Assembly (NCBI GenBank): GCA_002720745.1
Contig: PBJO01000003.1
Span: 6,492 to 61,110 of the forward strand
Reading direction: 5' to 3'
Origin: Balneola sp.
GTDB lineage: Bacteria; Bacteroidota; Rhodothermia; Balneolales; Balneolaceae
DNA: 54,619 nt
In this document: one piece after another, positions 18,471-28,261 of the stretch
How the letters are laid out: each line of letters begins with the position of its first letter
How positions within the stretch are numbered: position 1 is the stretch's first letter
Made by a program: the position numbers and the translations under genes
The notes under the pieces: generated by a model
What the model was told of the DNA's origin: nothing
The model's database searches: none
The model's input: the letters and a program-made list of their open reading frames with translations, nothing else

Positions 18471-18833
18471 TTAGTATTTTTTATTTCTACTTTGAGATAA
18501 CAGTGAACTTGTTAGGGTAGCAAAGCCGCTCAACATACCTCCAATTACTGCTGTAATAACAATTAGAATCCAGTCTTGCTTCAAGCCAAATAGTTCTGCA
18601 ATACGCACACTTAAAACACCAGCACTTGCAATATGTATATACAAGGCATGCACACCCCACGCCAAGAATACCGCAAAGAAACCAATTCCAAAAGCCCGAA
18701 TTGGGGTTACATGCATTCTGTAACCAAAAAATAAACCCGGCAACGCTACTGACCACCAAGGGAGGACTAAATTTAAGAAAAAAGCATTTAAAGCAATTAG
18801 AAGAAACAAAATAATCATGGGCGTAAACTCCAT
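18471..18833 (-). CDS. Small membrane protein of unknown function
   Basis: 120 residues with about four hydrophobic helices (6-24, 27-38, 47-70, 88-108) and a basic C-terminus (SQSRNKKY). I do not recognise a family. Its first 19 bp overlap the end of the penicillin acylase gene, so the two are translationally linked and conserved coupling would be expected if the link is functional. Confidence 0.7.
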   Translation of the reverse strand: MEFTPMIILFLLIALNAFFLNLVLPWWSVALPGLFFGYRMHVTPIRAFGIGFFAVFLAWGVHALYIHIASAGVLSVRIAELFGLKQDWILIVITAVIGGMLSGFATLTSSLLSQSRNKKY

Positions 18834-21265
18834 TTAACTAATGACTTCGGTTCCTGACCCGATGATATATCGTAATCAAGTGGGGGCTCTTTATAGAAAC
18901 GCAATTCATATAATTCACCCGTTCTCCAAGATTCAATCATGGAATCATAATTAGGAGAACCAGGATTTCCAGAAGCACCACCAGGATATACGCCCCAAGC
19001 TTTGATTTCCGGTCCAAGCTCAACAATCATTCGCCAAGAGGGCCCCGAACTTCCATGCGTTGCATTCACTGATTCTGTACCTCCACCACTGTATAGATTC
19101 AATGCCCCTAAACCATTGGTTTGAGTTAAGTGAGGAATGTTATTGTTAATTACCCATCCCCAGTCCCAATCGTCACTCCATGGCCCGTAAGACTCGGTTA
19201 AGTCATCAAACGCTTTTTTAAACGATATAGTAGCCTGATCTTGAATCGTCTCAACCCTTTGGGTTGTCTGGTCATCTACCACCCAAAAATTGGGGTTATC
19301 TTTTAGCTGTTGAACCAAACGATCCCTTGCTGGGGCCCTTAGTGGGAAATTGACGTCATACTCATCGCCCAGAATAATTTCATATAATACAATCCACCAA
19401 CTTCGAAAGACACTAGGGGCGCGATAAGGGGCATTGTTAAAGAAATTCCATGCTTGCAAAGAATCTAGTACCTCGATTTGGATTGGGGACAAAGAATCGG
19501 TCTTAACCCACTCCAACATACTAGGTAAAATCTCCGAAGCATGATAGGAATAGTTATCCATTAACAACGCCTGCATATCATCTTTGGTTATTTCATACAT
19601 CTCAGATAGGCGATCATTAATTCTTCGACCACGCTCAAATGGAGCGTATACATCATCCATATAATAGGGGTAATCTGGCGCTGTAGACTCTTGATTAGCT
19701 GAGCTGACAAATCCACGCTCTGGATTTTTAATATGGGGATTATGTTCTCTGGGGATCCAGCCTTGCCAATCGTAAAGCGGGTCTGTCCCATCACTCACCG
19801 TACGCCCTTGACCATCCCATTTATTAGGAAAACGACCATTGACCCATAACGCAATATCTCCTTCGACACTAGCAAACACAAAGTTTTGAGCAGGGGCCTG
19901 GTAATGGGTTAAGGCATCTACATAATCATCGTAATTTTTCGCTCTATTAAGCTGATAGAAAGCTCGTATTTCATTGGATGGCTCATGTGCAATCCATCGA
20001 AGGGCGTGATAAATGGACTCATTTGCACCAACTTGCTCATGCATATCACCGATTTTCACCTCGGAAACAGGACCGTGATGGGTATAAACTACCGTATCGA
20101 CCATAGTTTCCCCTCCTCTTACTTCAATTTCTTCTATTCGCTTAGTTGTTGGCTTCCATTCCCCATCGTGCCAATATCGATCTTTACCCTCATTTTCAAA
20201 TCGGATTTCATACCAATCTAATACATCAGAAGCTACGTTAGTTACCCCCCAAGCAACCTGCTCATTAAACCCGATAACTACACCTGGAGCCCCTAATAAA
20301 CTAACGCCATAAGTATTTACACCTGGGGCACATAACTGAATCTCATACCATATGGACGGAAGAGTTAACCGTAAATGAGGGTCATTACCCAATATTGGGT
20401 ATCCAGATGCTGTTTTATCGCCACTGACAGCCCAATTATTACTCCCTATACCCTCCGGCACGGGAAAAGGCTGTACCCCTCTTACCACTTTCGGTACAAA
20501 AAGAGTATCGGGACGCCTAACCCGTATCCGCTCAAAATCCCATGAGCGGCTTATGGGAATAATAGGATCTAAGAGATTATGGTCTTTGTCAAAAAACTGT
20601 TCAATGAATTCTGGGCCAAAATATGCCAAGGTATTGCTATGAGAGATATCACTGTTTCCTGCCGCCAAAGTGCGTGTCATATTTTTATGTAATAAAGCTG
20701 TTTTCAACGGAGTCCAAGGTTCTGGCGCTATGTCTAGCAGTTTGTACTCAAGAGGATATTGCTCGGATTCTAATGAATTTATATAAGCATTTACCCCTGC
20801 TGAATAGGCCTTAAAAATCGTCCATGAGGGTTCATGTTTCCGAACTTCAGCTAAAGCATGTTCTGCTCCAAACACCATTCCCCATCTACGGCTTTGACGG
20901 TCTCTTTCCACTAAAGATGGCCCTATTAACTCACTCAAGCGCCCAGCTGCATCATAGGTTTGAAGTTCCATCTGAAATAAGCGATCTCTGGCTTGGAGAT
21001 ACCCCTGCATATAGTAAAGGTCATGGTCATTTTGAGCAAACACATGAGGCACACGGCGATCGTCAAAATAGACCTCTACAGAATCTATTACCCCAGGAAG
21101 TTGATCAGTGAAATTCGAAAAAGGTTGCCTTTCTGCTTGCGCCCAAAATCCCTCATCGGGATCCATAAATGGGCCCATTGGAGGTATATTCCCCCAGCGG
21201 GTATTTAAAACCCAAATCAATGCAAGTCCAGTAACCAAACTTAGGCTAAATGGTAGGTATTTCAT
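18815..21265 (-). CDS. Penicillin acylase family (S45) Ntn-hydrolase
   Basis: 816 residues with an N-terminal signal sequence or anchor (LPFSLSLVTGLALIWVL). The alpha-chain region has VPHVFAQNDHDLYYMQGYLQARDR and RLSELIG. The beta chain should start at S275 in the motif IGSNNWAVSG, the self-processing N-terminal nucleophile, followed by GNDPHLRLTLPSIWYE. GNPGSPNYDSMIESWRTGE near the C-terminus also fits the family. Members cleave amide bonds of acylated substrates, such as beta-lactams or acyl-homoserine lactones; the natural substrate here is unknown. It overlaps the small membrane protein gene that follows. Confidence 0.92.
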   Translation of the reverse strand: MKYLPFSLSLVTGLALIWVLNTRWGNIPPMGPFMDPDEGFWAQAERQPFSNFTDQLPGVIDSVEVYFDDRRVPHVFAQNDHDLYYMQGYLQARDRLFQMELQTYDAAGRLSELIGPSLVERDRQSRRWGMVFGAEHALAEVRKHEPSWTIFKAYSAGVNAYINSLESEQYPLEYKLLDIAPEPWTPLKTALLHKNMTRTLAAGNSDISHSNTLAYFGPEFIEQFFDKDHNLLDPIIPISRSWDFERIRVRRPDTLFVPKVVRGVQPFPVPEGIGSNNWAVSGDKTASGYPILGNDPHLRLTLPSIWYEIQLCAPGVNTYGVSLLGAPGVVIGFNEQVAWGVTNVASDVLDWYEIRFENEGKDRYWHDGEWKPTTKRIEEIEVRGGETMVDTVVYTHHGPVSEVKIGDMHEQVGANESIYHALRWIAHEPSNEIRAFYQLNRAKNYDDYVDALTHYQAPAQNFVFASVEGDIALWVNGRFPNKWDGQGRTVSDGTDPLYDWQGWIPREHNPHIKNPERGFVSSANQESTAPDYPYYMDDVYAPFERGRRINDRLSEMYEITKDDMQALLMDNYSYHASEILPSMLEWVKTDSLSPIQIEVLDSLQAWNFFNNAPYRAPSVFRSWWIVLYEIILGDEYDVNFPLRAPARDRLVQQLKDNPNFWVVDDQTTQRVETIQDQATISFKKAFDDLTESYGPWSDDWDWGWVINNNIPHLTQTNGLGALNLYSGGGTESVNATHGSSGPSWRMIVELGPEIKAWGVYPGGASGNPGSPNYDSMIESWRTGELYELRFYKEPPLDYDISSGQEPKSLVKWSLRP

Positions 21266-21341
21266 ACAGTCTTATTATTTTTTAGCTGTAAAAAAGTCTT
21301 AAATCTCATGGCTAATTCAAAACCTATTATCATAAGCTTAT

Positions 21342-22376
21342 CTAAAGTAATGTATGATGGCTCCAAAACAACATTTTCATACAAAAAATACTGCCTCCAC
21401 TTTTCAGAAATTCGTGGGTAGATAGCTCTACAACGGTAAATCCTCTTGATGCAAGAAGCCGAGCAGTTTTAGGGCTATAAGACGGCAGTAATACACGTTT
21501 TCCTGCAACAGCAGTGGCATTACATGCAAATGAGTAAAGGGTTTCTTGCTTATCTATTTCTAGTACCACATCAAAAAAATGATGAATTAGCTCCAAGCCC
21601 ACTTCGTCAAAAGCTCCTGGGTAGATCATCACAGTTTGCTCATCGAGCATGCAAAAACAGGTATCCAGATGATATAGTCGTTCATCTTTCAGATTTAGAG
21701 TAATAATAGGTGTCCCTGTGAATAGAGCCAATGCCTCTAGTGCCGGCATACTGGTTCGAAACCCATGACCCACCCAAATTAGTGAGCGTTCAGGATGCCA
21801 CTGAACATCGCCCATACCCTCAAAAAATAGAGGGGGTAAATCAATATCACCCATTTCAATTTGTGCTCCATCATTTTCTCCTGCTCGGCTTAACTTGTTT
21901 TGGCTTACTTCCTTTCCATGATTTGTTGAGAATAATATATGAGTAGTATATCCTTTATGAGCCAACACCTGATCAAGGTAAGGCACCTCAGAGCGGCGCA
22001 TTGGACTGCGCATAGCCCCCATAAGGAATGAGGCTCCGGTATCTTCTGCACACATTGGAAAGCTTTGATTCGCACAAAAAACCAAATCCGGAAATCCCTT
22101 CATTCCTTGTATGGAATGAACATTTAGCCCCCACTGTTCAAACTGAGATTTTACAGCCGACCACTCTACCCAAGCTTTGTTTTTGTCCACAGAGCCAATC
22201 ATCGACTCCATATGAGGATTGATCACATACTCCACGTCAAAAAACTCCGGTTCTATCATTAAACCCTGATCCGGCCAAGGCATTTTTGGCCTAGAAGCTA
22301 ATGATATATGACTCTCGTGGAGAGTTCGAATTACCCCTGTATTTATTCGTTCCAATCCACCGACCTCCATGCGCAA
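21342..22376 (-). CDS. Amidinotransferase/dimethylargininase-family hydrolase
   Basis: Up to 344 residues. Family blocks are FFDVEYVINPHM, FCANQSF, FEGMGDVQWH (acidic substrate residues), YHLDTCFC with catalytic His236, and SGGSIFCMKM with catalytic Cys332. The fold is the beta/alpha propeller of guanidino-group modifying enzymes. Members hydrolyse dimethylarginine, arginine or related compounds; I cannot choose among them. The start is uncertain: ATG 22376 gives the longest form, but homologous sequence begins near residue 40, so ATG 22283 (MPWPDQ) is also possible. It lies 76 bp before the acylase gene on the same strand. Confidence 0.82.
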   Translation of the reverse strand: MRMEVGGLERINTGVIRTLHESHISLASRPKMPWPDQGLMIEPEFFDVEYVINPHMESMIGSVDKNKAWVEWSAVKSQFEQWGLNVHSIQGMKGFPDLVFCANQSFPMCAEDTGASFLMGAMRSPMRRSEVPYLDQVLAHKGYTTHILFSTNHGKEVSQNKLSRAGENDGAQIEMGDIDLPPLFFEGMGDVQWHPERSLIWVGHGFRTSMPALEALALFTGTPIITLNLKDERLYHLDTCFCMLDEQTVMIYPGAFDEVGLELIHHFFDVVLEIDKQETLYSFACNATAVAGKRVLLPSYSPKTARLLASRGFTVVELSTHEFLKSGGSIFCMKMLFWSHHTLL

Positions 22377-22491
22377 TTATGTCTATATTATTCGTTGTTG
22401 TACAATAGTAACAATTGACCACAACATCTGCTATTTTCTGGATGATATCTAGTAGAATGTTAAGATAAACTCGATCTATAAATTTCTTTTC
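22377..22491. promoter_or_regulatory. Divergent promoter region
   Basis: 115-bp spacer between the leftward amidinotransferase-like gene and the rightward ddl gene. It must hold both promoters; boxes are not clear. Confidence 0.3.
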
Positions 22492-23673
22492 ATGACAGAG
22501 CAGACACCCCATCTAGTCGTCGCTTTTGGCGGAGTTTCACCAGAACACGAGGTTTCGGTGCTAACCGCTATGCAGGTGATGAGCACACTATCGAGCTCTA
22601 AATACACCATTCTCCCCCTCTACATTAGTAAATCAGGGCAATGGCTTACCGGAGATATACTCAAAGATTTAGAACAATACGGAGATTTAGACACCCTCAC
22701 CCAACAAGCTAGCCCTTGCTATTTTAATCGAGATCAACTAGGACGAGTAGTATTTGAATATACTAAGAAAGGGCTCTTTTCCAAGCCCATACAAAAGCCT
22801 ATTTATGCCGTAGTGATCTCTTTCCATGGAGGAGCCGGTGAGAACGGATCATTTCAAGGTATTTGTGAACAATATAACCTTCCTTATACAGGTAGTGGAG
22901 TTTTAGCATCCTCTCTAGGCATGGACAAAGTCAAAGCCAAACAGCTGTGTGAGGCAAACCATATACCGGTTACTTCTTCTCTTAATTTTTATGAAGAGGA
23001 TTGGGACCGGCATATTGATACTATACTTAAAGAAGTTGAACAACTTGGATATCCGGTGATTGTAAAACCCTCATCATTGGGAAGTAGCATTGGAGTAAAA
23101 AAAGTGGAAAGCCAATCAGTCTTAATAAAAGCGGTAGAAACCGCGTTTCGATATGACGCGCAAATCCTCATAGAAGAAGCTATTGCCCCCTTAATTGAAA
23201 TTAATTGCGCAGTATTAGGCACTCCTGAGTCTAGTATTTCTAGCGTTTGTGAACGACCTGTAGGTAGAGATGAAGCACTCTCATTTGCTGATAAATATCA
23301 GCGTGGTGGTGGTGAAAAAGGTATAGCCTCAGCAGATCGTGTTATTCCTGCTGATATATCGGAAGAATTAAGCCAGAATATACGGGCATTGTCCGAGCAA
23401 ATATTTAGAATATTCCAGGCAACTGGGGTTGCAAGAATTGACTATTTAGTACAGAAAGACACCCAGAAAGTTTACTTCAATGAAATTAATACGATCCCAG
23501 GATCTTTTTCCTACTATTTATGGGAGTATTCCAAACTTAATTTTAACGATTTACTAGACCAGCTAATTGAAACGGCCATTATCGTGCATCAACAAAAAAA
23601 TGGGCGGATACTACACTACAAAACCAATCTTCTGAACGATAAAGCAGCCACTGGGCTTAAAGGAATCAAATAA
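22492..23673 (+). CDS. ddl: D-alanine--D-alanine ligase
   Basis: 393 residues of the ATP-grasp ligase that joins two D-alanines for peptidoglycan precursors. Visible blocks are VVAFGGVSPEHEVSVLTA (N-terminal signature), HGGAGENGSFQG, GSGVLASSLGMDK, YPVIVKPSSLGSSIG, and YFNEINTIPGS with the magnesium-binding residues. It is somewhat longer than the usual 310-370 residues because of a C-terminal extension after the catalytic domain. nadK begins 2 bp after its stop, so the pair is co-transcribed. Confidence 0.95.
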   Translation: MTEQTPHLVVAFGGVSPEHEVSVLTAMQVMSTLSSSKYTILPLYISKSGQWLTGDILKDLEQYGDLDTLTQQASPCYFNRDQLGRVVFEYTKKGLFSKPIQKPIYAVVISFHGGAGENGSFQGICEQYNLPYTGSGVLASSLGMDKVKAKQLCEANHIPVTSSLNFYEEDWDRHIDTILKEVEQLGYPVIVKPSSLGSSIGVKKVESQSVLIKAVETAFRYDAQILIEEAIAPLIEINCAVLGTPESSISSVCERPVGRDEALSFADKYQRGGGEKGIASADRVIPADISEELSQNIRALSEQIFRIFQATGVARIDYLVQKDTQKVYFNEINTIPGSFSYYLWEYSKLNFNDLLDQLIETAIIVHQQKNGRILHYKTNLLNDKAATGLKGIK

Positions 23674-23675
23674 CC

Positions 23676-24545
23676 ATGAAATGTGCCCTAATTACCAACC
23701 CCCAAAAGTATGAAGTACAACAGGTACTGCATCAGACTTTGGTATGGGCACAAGAGAAAGAAATACACTGCTATATTAACCAACAAACCGCCGAATCATT
23801 AACGATAGTCAAGTCCTCTAATCTTCACTTTTGCCAGGGGGATGCCTCTGCAATTGAAGCTTCGGACTTATTAATAGTAATTGGTGGCGATGGAACCATG
23901 CTCTATGCGGCTCGACTCGCACGAGGACTGGAAAAACCAATATTAGGTATAAATAGTGGACACCTAGGGTTCATGAACGATGTGTCCATCGATGAAATGT
24001 ACTCCGCCTTGGACGCACTCATCAAAAAGAATTACACTCTAGACTATCGGTATTTTCTACAAGCAACTGACCAAGAAGGCAATCTTTATTATGCCTTAAA
24101 CGAATGCCTATTCACTCGCCGAGATTCAAGTTCTATGATTAACATAGACGCCGAATACGACGGAGCTCTCATTAATACTTACTGGTCTGATGGTCTCATC
24201 GTAGCCTCTCCAACTGGGTCAACCGCTTACAACCTTTCAGCCGGCGGACCCATCGTGATGCCCGGCTCTGGTATACTCGTTGTTACCCCTGTGAATCCGC
24301 ATACTCTTACTACCCGTCCTCTGGTATTACCTTCTGATAAAGAACTTCGTATTTCCATTCCCGAAGCTAATCCTTCCGTAATTTTTTCTTGTGATGGAGT
24401 GGTTAAACCTGTTTCAGAATATCCTTTCTCCATCTATATCAAAAAATCTACCTCTCGAATTCCTCTCGTACACCTGACCGATCACAGCTATTTCGATACT
24501 CTCCGCAAAAAACTCATGTGGGGGCAAGACTCCCGGCGTACTTAA
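23676..24545 (+). CDS. nadK: NAD kinase
   Basis: 289 residues. The ATP/NAD kinase signature is present in order: IGGDGTMLYAARLA, GINSGHLGFMND, NECLFTRRD, and SPTGSTAYNLSAGGPIV. It phosphorylates NAD to NADP in the cytoplasm. The start follows the ddl stop (TAA CC ATG) directly. Confidence 0.95.
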   Translation: MKCALITNPQKYEVQQVLHQTLVWAQEKEIHCYINQQTAESLTIVKSSNLHFCQGDASAIEASDLLIVIGGDGTMLYAARLARGLEKPILGINSGHLGFMNDVSIDEMYSALDALIKKNYTLDYRYFLQATDQEGNLYYALNECLFTRRDSSSMINIDAEYDGALINTYWSDGLIVASPTGSTAYNLSAGGPIVMPGSGILVVTPVNPHTLTTRPLVLPSDKELRISIPEANPSVIFSCDGVVKPVSEYPFSIYIKKSTSRIPLVHLTDHSYFDTLRKKLMWGQDSRRT

Positions 24546-24704
24546 TCAGATTCCATCTCTTTCTTCTCCATTTTGCATCTGATTCATACCGCTCGAAGTA
24601 TCAAAGGTAATTTTTCAGTTATCGGTGAATAAAATTCTTAATTTATAATGTTCTGAAAAACATAGAATAACCAAACAGAAAACTTAAAAATACGACCCAA
24701 AGTC

Positions 24705-25664
24705 ATGAAAGTTACCGTTATCGGAGCCGGAGGAAATGTTGGTTCTACTGTAACGCTTAGTGTTGCACAAAGAGATTTTGTAAAAGAAGTGATCGCTTTA
24801 GATCTAGAACGAAAACAAGACGATAAAACTTTTTTTCCTTCCAAAGGACGAGCATTAGACCAATGGGAAGCTTCTCCCATTCACCTATTTGATACCCGAA
24901 TAAAAGGAACTGCAGACTATGCTGATACTGCGGGCTCTGATGTGTGTGTAATTACTGCAGGTGTGCCACGGCGTCCAGGCATGAGTAGAGATGATTTATT
25001 GGAGATAAATGCAAATATCGTCCGTAGCGTAACAGCTGAATTGGTGAAATACTCTCCTGACACTATTCTTATTATAGTTTCTAATCCATTAGATGTAATG
25101 GTTAAAGTGGCTAAGGATGAGTCTGGACTACCCTATGAAAAAGTCATGGGCATGGCTGGTATTCTGGATACTGCAAGATATCGCGCTTTTATAGCCGATG
25201 AATTAAATGTTTCACCAAAAGACATTCAAGCTCTACTAATGGGTGGGCATGGTGACACCATGGTTCCATTGCCAAGATTCACTACTCTTTCCGGTATACC
25301 TATCACTCAATTTATCTCTGAAGAACGACTAGATGAAATTGTAGGTCGTGCAAAAAAAGGAGGAGGAGAAATTGTTGGGCTCATGGGAACCTCTGCTTGG
25401 TATGCTCCGGGTGCCGCAGCCGCTCAAATGGTTGAGGCCATTTTACTGGACCAAAATAGAATTTTTCCTGTATGTGCTCACATAGATGGGGAATACGGAA
25501 TTGACGATTTATATATCGGGGTTCCTGTCAAACTTGGTAAAAGTGGAATAAAAGAAGTAATTGAGGTTGAATTAACCAAAAAAGAAAGCGAACTTTTACA
25601 CAAGTCAGCTAAAGCCGTTCGTGGCACTCTAGACGACTTTAAAACACTTATGAACAATAAATAA
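24705..25664 (+). CDS. mdh: Malate dehydrogenase (LDH-like type)
   Basis: 319 residues. A dinucleotide-binding GAGGNVG at 7-13, D33 for NAD specificity, the substrate loop RRPGMSRDD (89-97) whose arginines favour malate/oxaloacetate over lactate, VSNPLDVM, and the catalytic H182 in GGHGDTMVP are all visible. It interconverts malate and oxaloacetate in the citric acid cycle. Monocistronic by appearance: 159 bp separates it from nadK and an intrinsic terminator follows. Confidence 0.95.
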   Translation: MKVTVIGAGGNVGSTVTLSVAQRDFVKEVIALDLERKQDDKTFFPSKGRALDQWEASPIHLFDTRIKGTADYADTAGSDVCVITAGVPRRPGMSRDDLLEINANIVRSVTAELVKYSPDTILIIVSNPLDVMVKVAKDESGLPYEKVMGMAGILDTARYRAFIADELNVSPKDIQALLMGGHGDTMVPLPRFTTLSGIPITQFISEERLDEIVGRAKKGGGEIVGLMGTSAWYAPGAAAAQMVEAILLDQNRIFPVCAHIDGEYGIDDLYIGVPVKLGKSGIKEVIEVELTKKESELLHKSAKAVRGTLDDFKTLMNNK

Positions 25665-25693
25665 CGAGGACAAAGGTTCTCACTACTTGTTTT

Positions 25694-25727
25694 AAAATCC
25701 CGCTAAGTTTCGTTGCGGGATTTTTTT
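25694..25727. terminator. Bidirectional intrinsic terminator
   Basis: AAAATCCCGC (25694-25703) pairs with GCGGGATTTT (25715-25724), followed by T to 25727. It ends mdh 30 bp after its stop and overlaps the last codon of the convergent flippase gene, so it may also serve that gene in reverse. Confidence 0.85.
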
Positions 25728-27219
25728 ATGAATTTATTTTAGCAGATTTTGTATCCATATTAAATATTTGCAGCGGGATTATGACCAACATTGCCAATAC
25801 TAAAATTAAAGAGTAGACAAGCTCTTTAGGTAGGTCTATCCACATTTGAATACTCTGGGCACCCCAAACCGCACTACTTGCGACTGTCATAGTTCCAAAA
25901 GCACGTACTAGCCCAAAAGGTATTTTCATAGCCTTTTGGGCTACCCTAAAAAGAATTACAGCCATAGTTCCATAACTTAGTACGGTGGTAATAGCCGCTC
26001 CTTTCATGCCTAAGACAGGTATTAGAGCAATATTCATTATTATTGTGATGGTTGCACCTAAACCTGTGATCTGAGCCAAGCGTTTTGTTTTTTCTTGTAT
26101 AAAGATACCTACTGAGAAATTTATGTACCAGCCTTGAAACCAATAGGCTAACAAAAGCCACGGTACAATACTTAGACCAGACCAATATGCCTCATCAATA
26201 AGAGTGGTATTCAAAAATGGGATGGGAATGGCAACAATAGACTCCACAAATAATCCGACGGTCAAAAATACCAGTGCAGCTGCGATATTAAAATATTTAA
26301 ATGCCATCCCAAAAAGACTCGGAGCATCTGAATCATCACTATATCGCATAAAAAAAGGCTGCCACGCCATTCGGTACATTTGAACCAGTAATAACATGAA
26401 AACAGCTAATTTATAACACGCATTATATACCCCTACTATATAATCTGCACTCCAGTCTATGCTATAAATTGCATAAATTTGTTCTCCATTTAAACTCTTT
26501 AAAAAAAAGCGGTCCAAGGTTTCGTTAACCACATGTGCCAAACCAGCTGGAATAAAAGGCCATCCAAATTGTACCATTTTTCGGAGCAAATCGCTCGACC
26601 AGGCACCCCTCCAAAGAGGTCCGGTATACCCAAAAACCCCCAATAATGTCACGAGAGATGCAAGCAAATTAGCCATGAATATTGCTTCAATCCCCCAATT
26701 TAAAACTAAGATCAAATAGCCATTTAAACTGATATTTATGGTAACATGTCCTAATTTTAATAAAGCAAATGAGTACGGCCTTTTAGACAGTCTCAGCTCA
26801 GAAAAAGGGACAATAGCTAATGCATCAACCAATAGGATTCCCATCATTAGCAAATAAATGTACTCTGTATTCGACGATGCGGCAGTGAGTGAAAGTAGGC
26901 CAGATAATGGTGCTTGTAAAAGCCATAGTACAAGACTGAAAAATAAGCCCCCAGCTAAAAGTGCGCGCTGTATGGTAGAAAATATACTAGCTACTTGTTT
27001 ACGGTTTTTTCCGTAACGCAGATAAGAGGACTCCATGCCAAAGGAGAAAAATACTTGAAGTAGCCCAATAGCAGCATAGACAAGGCCCACTAAACCATAA
27101 GCTTCAGGATTAAATAAGCCGGTATGAAAGGGAACCAACAAGTAATTGATAAACCGGGCAATGACGCTGCTTATGCCATAGACCAACGTATCAGATAATA
27201 AATATTTAAGTGGTTTCAA
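25726..27219 (-). CDS. Polysaccharide flippase / oligosaccharide transporter (MOP superfamily)
   Basis: 497 residues, about 12-14 hydrophobic helices, with the N-terminal block KYLLSDTLVYGISSVIARF, then LVGLVYAAIGLLQVFFSFGMESSYLRYG. This is typical of Wzx/RfbX-like flippases of the MATE/MOP superfamily, which move lipid-linked oligosaccharides or lipid II across the inner membrane. No glycosyltransferase lies next to it. It follows aroQ by 7 bp on the same strand, in a HIT-aroQ-flippase run. A MurJ-type role cannot be excluded from sequence alone. Confidence 0.85.
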   Translation of the reverse strand: MKPLKYLLSDTLVYGISSVIARFINYLLVPFHTGLFNPEAYGLVGLVYAAIGLLQVFFSFGMESSYLRYGKNRKQVASIFSTIQRALLAGGLFFSLVLWLLQAPLSGLLSLTAASSNTEYIYLLMMGILLVDALAIVPFSELRLSKRPYSFALLKLGHVTINISLNGYLILVLNWGIEAIFMANLLASLVTLLGVFGYTGPLWRGAWSSDLLRKMVQFGWPFIPAGLAHVVNETLDRFFLKSLNGEQIYAIYSIDWSADYIVGVYNACYKLAVFMLLLVQMYRMAWQPFFMRYSDDSDAPSLFGMAFKYFNIAAALVFLTVGLFVESIVAIPIPFLNTTLIDEAYWSGLSIVPWLLLAYWFQGWYINFSVGIFIQEKTKRLAQITGLGATITIIMNIALIPVLGMKGAAITTVLSYGTMAVILFRVAQKAMKIPFGLVRAFGTMTVASSAVWGAQSIQMWIDLPKELVYSLILVLAMLVIIPLQIFNMDTKSAKINS

Positions 27220-27226
27220 CTCTAGA

Positions 27227-27658
27227 TTATTTAGCGGAAATACCTTCTATCGCTCGTATTCCTAACAAGTAACTTTCGGCCCCGAAACCTACGATAATAC
27301 CATTCATTACGGCGCCAGTAATCGAGTGCTCCCGAAATTTTTCTCGAGCATGAATATTCGAAAGATGTACTTCAACCTTAGGAATTGAAACGGGATCTAA
27401 GGCATCTCGCAAGGCCACTGAAGTGTGGGTATACCCCCCCATATTGACTACTAGCCCTTCAGTACCGTCATTGAGTGTTTCTTGAATACGGTCAATTAAT
27501 TCGCCTTCCATATTCGACTGAAAAAAACTAATCTCATGATCTGTGCAAGATGTTCGAATATAATCATTTAACTGCTCCAGTGTCATTGTCCCGTAGATGT
27601 CCGAATCCCGAGTGCCAAGTAGGTTTAAATTTGGTCCATGGATAACAAGTAATTTCAT
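27227..27658 (-). CDS. aroQ: 3-dehydroquinate dehydratase, type II
   Basis: 143 residues, normal for the dodecameric type II enzyme of the shikimate pathway. The N-terminus HGPNLNLLGTRDSDIYG supplies R17 and catalytic Y22; QSNMEGELIDRI, VNMGGYTHTSVALRDAL and EVHLSNIHAREKFREHS (E96, H98, R105) complete the active site. Start and the HIT gene stop share one base (TAATG), so translation is coupled. Confidence 0.95.
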   Translation of the reverse strand: MKLLVIHGPNLNLLGTRDSDIYGTMTLEQLNDYIRTSCTDHEISFFQSNMEGELIDRIQETLNDGTEGLVVNMGGYTHTSVALRDALDPVSIPKVEVHLSNIHAREKFREHSITGAVMNGIIVGFGAESYLLGIRAIEGISAK

Positions 27659-28053
27659 TAATCTAGATGTTTGGCAATTTGTTCTGAAATAGTATACATT
27701 TCTTCTTTCTCGAGTTTTATTGAATGACCCAAGCGAAAAGGGCCAGTCACAGAGTATATCGGTATTAAATGGATATGTGCATGAGGTACTTCAAGCCCTT
27801 CCACCGTCATAGCTATACGAATCGGTTGAAGTGCCTGATCCATCGCCCTTGCCACTTTCCAACAATATCCCATAAGCCCACTATAAGTGTGCTCATTTAA
27901 GTCAAATACATAATCTACTTCCATTTTTGGTATGACCAGGGTGTGCCCTCTGGATACTGGTCGTATGTCCAAAAATGCGAAGAAATTTTCGTTTTCTGCC
28001 ACTTTATAGCAAGGTATTTCCCCTGCAATGATTTTACTAAAAATACTAGCCAT
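27658..28053 (-). CDS. HIT-family nucleotide hydrolase
   Basis: 131 residues. The histidine triad is seen as VPHAHIHLIPI. Other family features are FSKIIAGEIPCYKVAENENFFAFLDI and RGHTLVIPK. The C-terminal part differs from canonical Hint proteins in lacking the usual QSVFHLHFHVIP context, having instead VEGLEVPHAHIHLIPI. Members hydrolyse nucleoside phosphoramidates or dinucleoside polyphosphates. First gene of the leftward HIT-aroQ-flippase operon. Confidence 0.9.
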   Translation of the reverse strand: MASIFSKIIAGEIPCYKVAENENFFAFLDIRPVSRGHTLVIPKMEVDYVFDLNEHTYSGLMGYCWKVARAMDQALQPIRIAMTVEGLEVPHAHIHLIPIYSVTGPFRLGHSIKLEKEEMYTISEQIAKHLD

Positions 28054-28216
28054 TAACTCGAACTAAATCCTCAAATTTCTGCCATCTACATTTTACAATA
28101 GTACGGTATTCTAAGCACTTAGAAAAAAACTCCTACTTGATACTGAACTCTAAATTTAACTTAACAACAATAAATAAGTTTAGCTGATAAACAAATACAC
28201 TTTTATTTTCGTTTTT

Positions 28217-28249
28217 TTTGAAAAAAAGCTATAAAAGATCGTATATTTT
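28217..28249 (+). promoter_or_regulatory. Bacteroidota-type promoter of tRNA-Lys
   Basis: TTTG at 28217-28220, a 21-bp spacer, then TATATTTT at 28242-28249, close to the -33 TTTG / -7 TAnnTTTG consensus of Bacteroidota sigma-70. The predicted start is a few bases before the mature tRNA 5' end at 28262. Confidence 0.5.
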
Positions 28250-28261
28250 AGATCTTTGGTT

